Source: Streptomyces roseochromogenus subsp. oscitans DS 12.976 (GTDB lineage: Bacteria; Actinomycetota; Actinomycetes; Streptomycetales; Streptomycetaceae). Taken from it: a DNA stretch of 33,706 bases. Under the pieces are notes generated by a model. It saw only the letters and a program-made list of their open reading frames with translations, was not told the origin of the DNA and did not search any database. The position numbers and the translations under genes are program-made. The DNA lies in NCBI RefSeq assembly GCF_000497445.1, contig NZ_CM002285.1, forward strand, positions 4,098,996 to 4,132,701. Direction: 5' to 3'. Below are positions 13,902 through 21,407 of this stretch, piece after piece; positions within the stretch are counted from its first letter, which is position 1; each line of letters starts with the position of its first letter.

Positions 13902-15367
13902 CAGGTCTCCAGCAGGGCGTCGAAGGCGGGCGGCAGCCGCTTCCAGGCATCGCGCCCGGCGGCGTACTCGGTGTCGGTGAGCAGGCAGGACTCCAGGAGG
14001 TGCGCCAGTCCGTCACGGTCGAGGCCGGGCGAGGTGAACACGAGGTGGTTGCAGCAGTCGCCGTGTTCGGGGTGCCAGTCCAGCGCGGCGGCGGCCCGGC
14101 GCACCGGCGGGACCATGTCCCAGGCCGCGTCGGGCAGCGCGGCCAGCCACGGCCCGGCGCTCTCCACGCACAGCGCCCCGCCGGCCGCGTCCCAGTGCAG
14201 CAGCGTGTCCGGCCTGTCGGCGAGCCAGAACCGGCCCCGGCTACGGGCCGCGGCGCAGGTCAGGTCCTCCAGCGCCGCGTACAGCCGCTCCGGATGGAAG
14301 GGCCGGCGGCGGTGCCAGACCAGGGTTGACACGCCGTGGTTGTCGGCCTCGGCGGGCAGCCGGGCACAGGCCGGGTGCTGGGCCGCCGCGGCGGCCTCCA
14401 CGTCGAAACCGGCGAGGGCGGCCTGGGCCAGCGGGCCGAGCGCCACGGGGGCGGGCCCGAGGGGTTTCAGCGCGGGCGATTCCGGTGCGGAGGATTCCGG
14501 CGCGGGGGGTTTGGGCGCACGTGCAGGTGCGGGTTCCGGTTCCGGTGCAGGTGCGGAATCTGGCGGGGGTGCGGGGTCTGGTGTGGGAGCCGGCCGGTCC
14601 GGTGCGGGAGCCGGCCGGTCCGGTGCGGGAGCCGGCCGGTCCGGTGCAGGTCCGGCCGCTGCTGATGTCGCCTCCGTGGGTGTGGCGCCCATGGACCTCG
14701 CGTCCGTGGGCGTGGCGTCCGCGGGCGTGGTGCCCGTGGGCGTGGTGCTCGCGGGCGTGGCGCCCGCCAGGCCACCGTGGCCGATCGGAACCTGGCGGGC
14801 CGTCGGGTGGAGCTGCGCCAGCAGCTCGCGGTCCTCGCCGTCCGCCTCCGGGGAGTCGGCGACGGCGAGGACGGGGGCGTACTCCAGCTGTCGGGCGAAG
14901 GTGTCGGCGATCGTGCGCTGGTCGGTGGGCGCCGCCGCGAGACCGGCCTCGGCGAGGTCGTCGCCGTTGCCGAGGTACGGCAGCACCAGCGCCGGGTCCA
15001 CGGCGGTGATCACAGAGGTGACGGTCAGCCCGCCGGACGCGACCACCTCGGCCATCGCCTTGGGCTCGACCGAGTCCCACAGCTCGACGATCGCGAGCCG
15101 GGTCGTGCCGTCGTCGGCCAGCCTGCGCAGCTCGGGCACCAGGTCCTCGCGCAGTGCGCAGCAAGCACAGTCGTTGACCAGGGGCGTCTCGCCCGCGGAC
15201 AGGATGCCGCCGCGGTCGCGGACCGTACGGACGACTGTGCCGGCGGTGGCCGTCGCCAGGTCGTGGTGGAGTACGACGCTGCCGGGAACGTCGGCGAGCA
15301 ACCGGTCGACCGCCGCCTTGCGGGCCTCGGCGTGCAGCCCGCCCACGACGGCCACGGCGAGGCTCAT
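13901..15367 (-). CDS. CobW/COG0523-like protein with degraded GTPase motifs and a Pro/Ala-rich insertion
   Basis: The 488-residue product resembles COG0523 (CobW/ZigA-like) proteins, GTP-dependent metal chaperones often induced by zinc starvation. The CxCC metal motif is intact ([16 protein letters not shown], Cys67-Cys69-Cys70), as is the C-terminal CobW_C region ([14 protein letters not shown], then GRFWLADRP and [15 protein letters not shown]). The nucleotide-binding motifs are not: the Walker A place reads [14 protein letters not shown] instead of GxxGxGKT, and the NKxD place reads LAVADSPE. Residues about 201-312 are a Pro/Ala/Thr-rich low-complexity insertion between the two halves. 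The ATG at 15367 overlaps the bL31 stop by four bases. An earlier start would lie inside bL31. Confidence 0.88.
   Translation of the reverse strand: MSLAVAVVGGLHAEARKAAVDRLLADVPGSVVLHHDLATATAGTVVRTVRDRGGILSAGETPLVNDCACCALREDLVPELRRLADDGTTRLAIVELWDSVEPKAMAEVVASGGLTVTSVITAVDPALVLPYLGNGDDLAEAGLAAAPTDQRTIADTFARQLEYAPVLAVADSPEADGEDRELLAQLHPTARQVPIGHGGLAGATPASTTPTGTTPADATPTDARSMGATPTEATSAAAGPAPDRPAPAPDRPAPAPDRPAPTPDPAPPPDSAPAPEPEPAPARAPKPPAPESSAPESPALKPLGPAPVALGPLAQAALAGFDVEAAAAAQHPACARLPAEADNHGVSTLVWHRRRPFHPERLYAALEDLTCAAARSRGRFWLADRPDTLLHWDAAGGALCVESAGPWLAALPDAAWDMVPPVRRAAAALDWHPEHGDCCNHLVFTSPGLDRDGLAHLLESCLLTDTEYAAGRDAWKRLPPAFDALLET
14585..14647 (-). repeat. Three perfect 21-bp tandem repeats inside the CobW-like gene
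   Basis: GGGAGCCGGCCGGTCCGGTGC is repeated three times exactly, coding the DRPAPAP repeats of the insertion. A second, less regular 15-18-bp repeat based on GCGTCCGTGGGCGTG runs from about 14680 to 14770 and codes the Thr/Pro-rich part. Confidence 0.93.
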
Positions 15368-15627
15368 GCCCCGCCCCGCTTGCCGTACCGGCGCTCGAAG
15401 CGCTCCACGCGCCCGGCGGTGTCCAGCACGCGCGCGGTGCCGGTGTAGAAGGGGTGGCTGACGTTCGAGATCTCGACGTCGACCACCGGGTAGGTGTTGC
15501 CGTCCTCCCACTCGATCGTCTTGTCGGTCGGCACGGCCGCAAGCGTCGAGCGGGTGAGGAAGGCGTGGTTCGCGGCACGGTCACGGAACACGACGGGGCC
15601 GTACTCCGGGTGGATTCCCTTGCGCAT
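15364..15627 (-). CDS. rpmE2: Zinc-free 50S ribosomal protein bL31, type B
   Basis: The 87-residue product is a type B bL31: [20 protein letters not shown], then a middle part with [17 protein letters not shown], then [21 protein letters not shown]. The CxxC zinc ligands of type A are absent and the protein has no cysteine. It begins nine bases after the bL33 stop and overlaps the CobW-like gene by four bases (ATGA). Its role is to replace zinc-binding bL31 on the ribosome during zinc limitation. Confidence 0.96.
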   Translation of the reverse strand: MRKGIHPEYGPVVFRDRAANHAFLTRSTLAAVPTDKTIEWEDGNTYPVVDVEISNVSHPFYTGTARVLDTAGRVERFERRYGKRGGA

Positions 15628-15636
15628 GGCGGTGGT

Positions 15637-15801
15637 TCAGCGCTCCTCTCGGAAGTCGACGTGCCGGCCGACGACCGGGTCGTACTTGCGCAGCGTCATG
15701 CGGTCCGGGTCGTTGCGGCGGTTCTTGCGGGTCACGTAGGTGTAGCCGGTCCCGGCTGTGGACCGGAGCTTGATGACCGGACGGAGTTCGTTGCGTGCCA
15801 T
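15637..15801 (-). CDS. rpmG: Zinc-free 50S ribosomal protein bL33
   Basis: This short gene codes 54 residues, beginning [20 protein letters not shown], continuing [20 protein letters not shown] and ending [14 protein letters not shown], a standard bL33. The CxxC pairs of zinc-binding paralogues are missing. The ATG at 15801 has no obvious ribosome binding site. It is the first gene of the minus-strand operon and lies next to the Zur-box-like site shared with the divergent bL28 gene. Confidence 0.95.
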   Translation of the reverse strand: MARNELRPVIKLRSTAGTGYTYVTRKNRRNDPDRMTLRKYDPVVGRHVDFREER

Positions 15802-15814
15802 GCTGGTAGCTTAC

Positions 15815-15832
15815 TGAAAATGAATTCCATTC
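15815..15832. promoter_or_regulatory. Zur-box-like site between divergent ribosomal protein operons
   Basis: TGAAAATGAATTCCATTC, an AT-rich island with a partial dyad centred on GAATTC, lies between bL33 and bL28. It resembles the streptomycete Zur box (TGAAAATGATTTTCA type) in its left half. Zur represses the zinc-free ribosomal paralogues when zinc is plentiful. The match is imperfect. Confidence 0.62.
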
Positions 15833-15862
15833 CGCACTACGTTTGAGGAGATTTACGTCACC

Positions 15863-16099
15863 ATGTCCGCACACTGCATGCTCACCGGGGCCCGGCCGGG
15901 CTTCGGGAACCGCATCTCGCACTCCCACCGGCGCACCTCCCGCCGTTTCGACCCGAACATCCAGAGCAGGCGCTACTGGCTGCCCAGCGAGAGCCGGTAC
16001 GTCCGGCTGCGGCTGAGCGCGAAGGGGATCAAGACCGTGGACGCGATCGGCGTCGAGGCGGCCGTGGCCCGGATCCGCGCCCGGGGGGTGCGGGTCTGA
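15863..16099 (+). CDS. rpmB2: Zinc-free 50S ribosomal protein bL28 paralogue
   Basis: The 78-residue product is a bL28: [20 protein letters not shown], then [19 protein letters not shown], then [20 protein letters not shown]. One cysteine remains near the N-terminus, but the paired CxxC zinc ligands are absent. GAGGAG lies 12 bases before the ATG, a rather wide spacing. It is coupled to the uS14 gene by a one-base overlap (TGATG) and is divergent from bL33 across the Zur-box-like site. Confidence 0.95.
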   Translation: MSAHCMLTGARPGFGNRISHSHRRTSRRFDPNIQSRRYWLPSESRYVRLRLSAKGIKTVDAIGVEAAVARIRARGVRV

Positions 16100-16404
16100 T
16101 GGCGAAGAAGAGCAAGATCGCGAAGAACGATCAGCGCAGGGAGATCGTCGCCCGGTACGCCGCCCGGCGCGCCGAGCTGAAGGAGATCATCCGGCGACCC
16201 TCGTCCTCGGCGGAGGAACGGCTCACCGCCCAGCGCGAGTTGCGCAGGCAGCCACGGGACGCGAGCGCCACGCGCGTGCGCAACCGCGACCAGGTGGACG
16301 GCCGCCCGCGCGGTTATCTGCGCGCCTTCGGTCTGTCCCGGGTAAACCTGCGAGACCAGGCTCACAACGGATTCCTGCCCGGCGTCCGCAAGTCCTCGTG
16401 GTGA
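16099..16404 (+). CDS. rpsN2: Zinc-free 30S ribosomal protein uS14 paralogue
   Basis: The 101-residue product is the long, zinc-free form of uS14: [20 protein letters not shown] at the start, then [21 protein letters not shown] and [20 protein letters not shown] toward the end. There is no cysteine, whereas the housekeeping short form carries two CxxC pairs. The length and the one-base overlap with bL28 match the known streptomycete arrangement of zinc-starvation ribosomal genes. Confidence 0.96.
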   Translation: MAKKSKIAKNDQRREIVARYAARRAELKEIIRRPSSSAEERLTAQRELRRQPRDASATRVRNRDQVDGRPRGYLRAFGLSRVNLRDQAHNGFLPGVRKSSW

Positions 16405-16473
16405 CCAGCTGGTAGCTTGCTGCGGGCCGTCCGGCGGAGGGCGGCCGGCCGCTACGAGCTTGGGAGCTTTCCG

Positions 16474-16977
16474 GTGACTTCTGCGACTGCAAGGGTGCGG
16501 ACCGCGACCGTGGCCGCGGGACTGGTGGGGGCACTCGCCGCACTGACCGCGTGCAGCGGGGGCGGCGGCGACAAGACCGCCTCCCCCTCCCCGACGCCGA
16601 GTGCGACGGCCACGTCCGCCGCCCCCTCTGCCTCGGGCTCGCGAGCCGTGACCGGGGCTTCGGCCAAGCTCCAGGGCAGCTGGATCGCCACGAGCGGCGG
16701 CAAGATCGTGGCGCTGGTGATCACCGGGAAGAAGGCCGGGCTCTTCGTAACCGGGCGCAAGGCGTGGTGCCAGGGTGTCGCGGGCAAGGACTCGGGGATG
16801 CAGATGATCCATCTGACCTGCCCCGACGGCAACAAGGACCGGGGCACCGGAATGGTCGACTCGGTGGACGGCAAGGGCATGACGGTGAAGTGGTCGGGCA
16901 AGATCGGCGAGGAGACGTACACCAAGGCGGAGGGCGGCAAGCTGCCGTCGACGCTGCCCACGAAGCCGAAGCACTGA
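16474..16977 (+). CDS. Lipoprotein of unknown function
   Basis: The product of about 167 residues begins with a short basic region and a hydrophobic signal segment ending in the lipobox LTAC (RTATVAAGLVGALAALTAC). It should therefore be lipid-anchored on the outer face of the membrane. A Thr/Ser/Pro-rich linker follows, then a compact beta-rich domain starting LQGSWIATSGGKIVALVITG and ending KWSGKIGEETYTKAEGGKLP. I do not recognise this domain. GTG 16474 is chosen because GGGAG lies about eight bases upstream and puts the signal peptide at the N-terminus. It follows the uS14 gene by 69 bases, but a link to zinc is not shown by its sequence. Confidence 0.8.
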   Translation: MTSATARVRTATVAAGLVGALAALTACSGGGGDKTASPSPTPSATATSAAPSASGSRAVTGASAKLQGSWIATSGGKIVALVITGKKAGLFVTGRKAWCQGVAGKDSGMQMIHLTCPDGNKDRGTGMVDSVDGKGMTVKWSGKIGEETYTKAEGGKLPSTLPTKPKH

Positions 16978-17091
16978 CCGCGTGAGCAACTTGAGTCAGA
17001 CCACCTGAAGCGGTGATTCCGCAGGGGTGGGCACGCAGGTACGCCGTGCAGGCGCCATGATGCAGGGGCACCGTCACGACCTCGATGGGAC

Positions 17092-17613
17092 ATGCTCATG
17101 CGCGCCATTCCGCTCACCGTCACGGCCCTCGCCGCCGCCCTGCTGCTCACCGCCTGCGGTGGCGGCGGGAGCAAGAGCGGCGACAAGAACAGCTCGGGCT
17201 GCGAGATCGGTGGGGTCTCCGTGCAGATCGGGTCGGCGAGCGTGGCGCCGAAGGCCGGTGACACGGGTGAGATTCCCGTCAGCATCACCAACCAGAGCAA
17301 GCCCTGCACCCTGGACCACTTCGCGGGCGTCTCCCTGAACACCGGCAAGGCCAAGACCGACGTGCCGGCGCTCAACGGCGCGAAGGCCCAGCAGCTCAAG
17401 CTCGCCAAGGGCGACTCGGCGTCCTTCACCATCAGCTATGTGCGCGGCGAGGCGGGCGGCAAGAACAGCCTGGCCGTGAAGTCCGTGAACATCACCCTCC
17501 CCGGCGCCACCGCCTCCCGCAGCTTCCCCTGGTCCTACGGCCCCGTCGCCACCCAGCCCGGCGGCACCGGTCCGAACGCGTCTGTGTCGGCCTTCCAGCA
17601 GGTCGGCGACTGA
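17092..17613 (+). CDS. Lipoprotein with DUF4232-like domain
   Basis: The 173-residue product (171 if ATG 17098 is used) starts with a signal peptide and lipobox LTAC (MRAIPLTVTALAAALLLTAC), a Gly/Ser/Lys linker, and a secreted domain beginning CEIGGVSVQIGSASVAPKAG with ISITNQSKPCTLDHFAGVSL-like features (SITNQSKPC, then GDSASFTISYV). This looks like the DUF4232 group of actinobacterial secreted proteins, whose role is unknown. Two cysteines in the mature domain may pair. The gene stands alone, followed by the noncoding repeat array. Confidence 0.8.
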   Translation: MLMRAIPLTVTALAAALLLTACGGGGSKSGDKNSSGCEIGGVSVQIGSASVAPKAGDTGEIPVSITNQSKPCTLDHFAGVSLNTGKAKTDVPALNGAKAQQLKLAKGDSASFTISYVRGEAGGKNSLAVKSVNITLPGATASRSFPWSYGPVATQPGGTGPNASVSAFQQVGD

Positions 17614-17753
17614 ACGGCCGCTGCTGCCTGCGGCGCGTCATCCCGGCTGAGGGCGAGCCTGGGGGCGTCGCCGTCGGCCTGGGCGAGCCCGGGGCGCATC
17701 ACAGCAGCCTGGGTGGGCCAGAGGCGCATCATCACACCAGCCTGAGTGGGCCT

Positions 17754-18103
17754 GGGGCGGTCACTTCATGCTGAGGCCCACTCCGGGGCCGGGACGGTCA
17801 CTCCCGGCCGATGCGCTCACCGCAGGCTGGGCGCCGCTCCGGTCCAAGGCGCTCGCTACAAGCTGGGACGCTCATGGCGGCCTCGGGTGCTCATGCCGGC
17901 CTCCCTCGAGTGCTCGCCCCAGCCTCTGACACTCGGTCTCGGCTCATGCGCTCACTGCGGGCTGGGACGGTCACTCCCGGCCGATGCGCTCACCGCAGGC
18001 TGGGCGCCGCTCCGGTCCAAGCGGGCCGGGACGGTCACTCCCGGCTGACGCGCTCACTGCAGGCTGGGACGGTCACTCCCCGCTGACGCGGTCACCGCGG
18101 GCT
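17754..18103. repeat. Noncoding 38-bp minisatellite array with a 58-bp long-form duplication
   Basis: The 533-base gap between the lipoprotein and the DUF2786 gene holds a degenerate array. The unit begins GGGACGGTCACTCCCGGC and is 38 bases long, with copies at 17791-17828, 17964-18001, 18028-18065 and 18066-18103, plus partial copies at 17754-17790 and about 17935-17963. Two of them carry a 20-base tail (GGGCGCCGCTCCGGTCCAAG), so 17791-17848 and 17964-18021 are identical over 58 bases. The unit length is not a multiple of three and the frames do not agree, so it is not coding. More decayed copies seem to reach back to about 17640. Confidence 0.9.
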
Positions 18104-18146
18104 GGGGCGGTCGCTCAGGCTTGGGCGGTCGCCCCTGGCTGAGGCC

Positions 18147-19265
18147 TCACTCCAGCCTGGGGCGGGCTCTTACCTGGGCGCGGTCCGCCGCGCGGGCGCC
18201 CTCTGTCCACCCGGCCGCGTCGCTCACCCCGCGCAGCCGGGTCGTGGTGGTCTCGGGGAACATGCGCTCCAGGCGGTCGGTGACGGATATCTCCCTGGTG
18301 GCCAGGACCGGCAGCAGATCTTGCGTGACCTGCGTCTCGGCTACGGCCGCGAGCCGGTCGCCCACGCGGTGGGCGTAGGCGGCCAGGAACGACTGCCGGA
18401 AGGTCTTGGTCCGCTTCCGGCCGCCCGCTCTCTGCGTGGCCTCCGCCTTGGTCATCGCATGCGTGGCCTGTACCAGCAGCGAGGTGTAGAGCAGCTCGAC
18501 CGCCTCCAGGTCCGCCTCGAAGCCGACGACCGTGGAGAAACCCATCGGTTCGTTCCACACCGCGCGGCAATGGTTCGCGCCCGCCACGGCGTCGAGCAGG
18601 ACCGCCTTGGCCTGTTCGTACGGCGGCTCCACACCGATCCGGCAGGCGCCGGGCGCGTCCGGCGCGGGCGCCTCCGCGGCGAGCAGCGCCTCGTCGACAC
18701 TGTGCCGCGCCATCAGCTCCTGTGCCTTGGCGCTGAGTGCCTCCGCCTCCTCCGGATATCCGGTGGCCTCGGCCTTGGCGAGCAGCGCGCGGATCCGGGC
18801 GAGCATGCGGGAGGCGGCGGGGCCGGGGGCGCGGCGGGGCTCGTCCTCAAGAGGCTCCAGCCTGGGCAGACCCAGCAGCAGGCGGTACAGCTGCAGCGCG
18901 GTAGTGGCCTGCGCGAAGCGGTCGGCCTCGCGGGCGGCGCCCTCGGGCAGATCCGCCAGCTGGGCGGCCCAGCGGCGCCCGCGCAGGCGGTCCCGATCAG
19001 ACTGCGCGCGGATCAGCGCGGCGGTCAGGCGCACATGCACGTCCTGCAGCTCGCGCCGCACCAGTCGTACGACATCGGCGGGCTGCCAGCCGCGCTGCCA
19101 GGCCGCCGCGACGAACTCCTCGCCTCGCCGCGCGAGTTCGGCGTCCGCGGCGGGGTCGGCGGCGAGCAGCGAGGCACCGGTGTCGAGCCCGGTGTCGGTG
19201 TCGTCGTAGAGAGCGGCCCGAAAGGCTCGCTCGACAGTGCTGGCATTGCTGGCAGTGCTGGTCAC
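18147..19265 (-). CDS. DUF2786 domain protein
   Basis: The 372-residue product contains the DUF2786 segment (about residues 160-200: RMLARIRALLAKAEATGYPEEAEALSAKAQELMARHSVDEA), preceded by a helical N-terminal domain and followed by a domain with AVAGANHCRAVWNE and an extended KRTKTFRQSFLAAYAHRVGDRLA helix. The C-terminal part resembles the DUF7168-type companion. Related proteins are found in actinobacteria and phages, with no established function. The start is uncertain: GTG 19265 gives VTSTASNASTVERAF and fits the coding signal, but no good ribosome binding site precedes it, and longer frames run into a Pro-rich noncoding stretch. Confidence 0.82.
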   Translation of the reverse strand: MTSTASNASTVERAFRAALYDDTDTGLDTGASLLAADPAADAELARRGEEFVAAAWQRGWQPADVVRLVRRELQDVHVRLTAALIRAQSDRDRLRGRRWAAQLADLPEGAAREADRFAQATTALQLYRLLLGLPRLEPLEDEPRRAPGPAASRMLARIRALLAKAEATGYPEEAEALSAKAQELMARHSVDEALLAAEAPAPDAPGACRIGVEPPYEQAKAVLLDAVAGANHCRAVWNEPMGFSTVVGFEADLEAVELLYTSLLVQATHAMTKAEATQRAGGRKRTKTFRQSFLAAYAHRVGDRLAAVAETQVTQDLLPVLATREISVTDRLERMFPETTTTRLRGVSDAAGWTEGARAADRAQVRARPRLE

Positions 19266-19306
19266 ATCGTCGATCGTGCCACGCCCCACCGACAGCGGGC
19301 CGCACC

Positions 19307-19327
19307 TTGTCCACAGGCTGTGGATGA
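19307..19327. promoter_or_regulatory. Two opposed DnaA-box-like 9-mers
   Basis: TTGTCCACA (19307-19315), a consensus DnaA box, faces TGTGGATGA (19319-19327), a near-consensus box in reverse, with three bases between. The core TCCACA-GGC-TGTGGA is a perfect inverted repeat. It lies about 40 bases upstream of the DUF2786 gene. Confidence 0.4.
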
Positions 19328-19329
19328 AG

Positions 19330-19822
19330 GGGCGACGGGCCGTCCGAGTGTGGTGGTGCGCGGTACGCCGGTGATCAACACCAAGGTAGTCGTGGACGGC
19401 GGCGGGGGCCGGGAGCCGGGGGCCGGGTGAGGGCAGGGCGACAGCCGGGAGGGCAGTTGCCGGCTGACCGCCCCGGACTGCCCGGCACGGGGAGGCGAGG
19501 GCCGAGACGGCGAAAGTCGGGAAGGTGGGAGCCAAGAGGGCAACTGTCGGGCAACCGCCGCCGACCGCGCGACGCAGAGAGGCGAGGGCCGGTAGGGCCA
19601 GAGCGGGGAGAGCCAGAGCCGGGAGGCTGGCTGCCAGTAGGGCGAGAGCCGAGACAGCAGCCGCCGGACAGCCGCCACCGGCCGCCCGGCACGGGGCGGG
19701 GCGGGGCGCTGAGGCCGGTCGGAGCGGCCGGCGGGCGCGTCCCGGGAGGGCCGTATCTCAAGATCGGTCGGAGCGCCGGCGAGCGAGCCCGTGAGGCGAT
19801 ACCTCAAGGTCCGCCGGAACTG
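19330..19822. other. Gene-free, G-rich degenerate repeat region
   Basis: Between the DUF2786 gene and the S41 peptidase, about 490 bases show no frame with a believable product. From about 19430 to 19745 loosely repeated blocks occur, built on GAGGGCAGTTGCCGGC-like and GGCGAGGGCCGAGAC-like strings about 90-100 bases apart. The block around 19448-19510 reappears around 19538-19600 and 19650-19700 with many differences. It looks like old duplicated noncoding DNA. Confidence 0.55.
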
Positions 19823-20758
19823 TCAGGCGCGGGGCGCCGGTTCGGCGTTTGCCAGGTCCAGGGCGTGGTCGAGGGCACTGCCGGCCGGGCAGGAGACGTC
19901 TGGGCGTACGCCGGTGCCCTCCCAGTTGGTGCCCGAGATGGGGTTGATCGCGCGGCCGACCGGGATCGAGGCCTCCAGGTGCGGGTGCACCGCCCAGCCC
20001 TCGCGCGGATGGGCCCCGCCGCGCGTGGTCTCGCCCACGATGACCGCGCGCCCCAACTGCTGGAGGTTGTACGCGAGTTCCTCAGCGGCGGAAAAGGTAC
20101 GGCCGCTCGTCAGGACGTACACCGGATCGGTACCGCCGAAGCGGGCGCCCGGGACGTGTGGGAGGGTCCAGAACTGCTCGTACCGGTCCCCCGCGCGCCA
20201 GTACTGGGTGTTCAGGTGGGTCCGCTCCTCCAGGAGGTGGCTGCACACGAACGCCACCGTGTCCGGATCGCCGCCGACCGTGTCCCTGAGGTCCAGGATC
20301 AGCGTGTCCGCGCGAGCGACCAGTGTGAGCGCGGCCGACAGCGGCTCCGCGGCCCAGGCCAACGGGAAGAGCATCGGGGCGAGTTCGAGCAGTGCGACCC
20401 CGCCCTTGAGAAGCTCCACTCGCGGGACCCCGCCCAGCGACGCGGCGAACTCACGGCGGAGCGCGGGGAGATCTGCCTGATCCCCGTTCTCCAGCAGGCG
20501 CTCGGGGTGGAATTTCAGGCGCAGATGGGGATCGCCGTTCTCCGACTGCAGGTCGGCGGTGACGCGGGCGCCGAGTTCCGCCGGATCGGCGGTGTCGTAC
20601 GCCCCCTCCTCCAGCCGCCGTCGCAGCAGGGCGGCGAGCCGCTCCGCCACCTCCGGGAAGACGTAGTTGGCGGCGAGGAGCCGGGCGGTCTCCTCGATGA
20701 CGGCGGGCACGTCGTCGACGGAGGCGGGTGACGCTGCGGGCGTGGTCATGGAGGTCAT
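19823..20758 (-). CDS. S41-family peptidase (interphotoreceptor-retinoid-binding-protein-like)
   Basis: The 311-residue product has the N-terminal helical S41 domain (VPAVIEETARLLAANYVFPE) and the catalytic core with ARADTLILDLRDTVGGDPDT and YVLTSGRTFSAAEELAY. In the latter the Ser of FSAAEE is the likely nucleophile and the following charged residues complete the site. There is no PDZ domain and no signal peptide, as in IRBP-like S41 proteins, which suggests a cytoplasmic enzyme of unknown substrate. Possible starts are ATG 20776, 20758 and 20749. I prefer 20758 because a TTGACG-18-TGTACT promoter would start transcription about two bases upstream and no ribosome binding site is present. It is divergent from an ArsR-type gene. 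Confidence 0.87.
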   Translation of the reverse strand: MTSMTTPAASPASVDDVPAVIEETARLLAANYVFPEVAERLAALLRRRLEEGAYDTADPAELGARVTADLQSENGDPHLRLKFHPERLLENGDQADLPALRREFAASLGGVPRVELLKGGVALLELAPMLFPLAWAAEPLSAALTLVARADTLILDLRDTVGGDPDTVAFVCSHLLEERTHLNTQYWRAGDRYEQFWTLPHVPGARFGGTDPVYVLTSGRTFSAAEELAYNLQQLGRAVIVGETTRGGAHPREGWAVHPHLEASIPVGRAINPISGTNWEGTGVRPDVSCPAGSALDHALDLANAEPAPRA

Positions 20759-20786
20759 GACAGGGGAGTACAGCACCGGACTTGCG

Positions 20787-20812
20787 AAAGCGTCAAGGAA
20801 GTTAGACGCTTT
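20787..20812. promoter_or_regulatory. Operator-like inverted repeat between S41 peptidase and ArsR-type genes
   Basis: AAAGCGTC (20787-20794) and GACGCTTT (20805-20812) form a perfect 8-bp inverted repeat around ten bases. It overlaps the -35 TTGACG (20796-20791) of the minus-strand promoter and a -10-like TAGACG (20803-20808) of the plus strand, so one regulator could control both genes. Confidence 0.65.
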
Positions 20813-20817
20813 ACGCC

Positions 20818-21342
20818 ATGACCGGACCGGAACCGCCCGACCGTGGCGCCGACGGCGACGTGCTGGACATCTCCACGCCCGAGCAGTTCGCCGCGCTCGC
20901 CCATCCGCTGCGCCAGCGCCTGCTGTTCGCGCTGACCCACGAGGCCGCCACGATCAGCCAGTTGGCGGTGCGCCTCGGCGTGGCCAAGGGGAGCGTGGCG
21001 CACCACCTGAAGACGCTGCACGCGGCCGGGCTCGTGCACATCACCGAGACCCGCAAGGTCCGGGGCGGCACCGAGCACTACTACCGGCGCACCGGACGGC
21101 GACTACGGGTCGCCGAACCGCGCACGGCCGACCGGGCGGCCCTGCTGAACGCCGTCGCCCAGGAGGTCGACCGCTCCCCCGAGGACCATCTGCTGAGCCT
21201 GCGTCACCTGCGCCTGTCCCCGGAACGGGCCCGGCGGCTGCGCGCGACGCTGGCCGAGCTGGTGGACGGGGCAGAGGAGGACGACACGGACCAGCCGGTG
21301 CACGGCGTGCTGGTGGTGATGTACGAGCAGGAGCGCCCCTGA
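20818..21342 (+). CDS. ArsR-type winged-helix regulator
   Basis: The 174-residue product has an ArsR-like winged helix at residues 18-90 (STPEQFAALAHPLRQRLLFA, then ISQLAVRLGVAKGSVAHHLKTLHAAGLV and a wing with RGGTEHYYRRTGRRL), and a C-terminal helical region of about 80 residues. It has no metal-binding cysteines. The ATG at 20818 lies ten bases downstream of a -10-like element and has no ribosome binding site, so the message may be leaderless. The inverted repeat just upstream is its probable operator, and the divergent S41 peptidase its probable target. Confidence 0.9.
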   Translation: MTGPEPPDRGADGDVLDISTPEQFAALAHPLRQRLLFALTHEAATISQLAVRLGVAKGSVAHHLKTLHAAGLVHITETRKVRGGTEHYYRRTGRRLRVAEPRTADRAALLNAVAQEVDRSPEDHLLSLRHLRLSPERARRLRATLAELVDGAEEDDTDQPVHGVLVVMYEQERP

Positions 21343-21407
21343 GGCGGCCGTGTCTCAGACCCTGGAATTGCACCCCACGCGTGCGTGGCGGCGCCAAGCA
21401 TGACGGC

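Noticed and set aside
15803..16420. Direct repeat GCTGGTAGCTT near 15802 and 16407 flanking the bL28-uS14 genes
   Set aside because: The match is only 11 bases, without extended similarity or a plausible role; probably chance.
17746..18086. Open frames through the 38-bp repeat array
   Set aside because: The repeat unit is not a multiple of three, so copies are read in different frames; no ribosome binding site or conserved product.
20667..21407. Plus-strand open frame running from inside the S41 gene into lysE
   Set aside because: Only the part from 21408 has coding character; the rest is an out-of-frame shadow of the ArsR-type gene.
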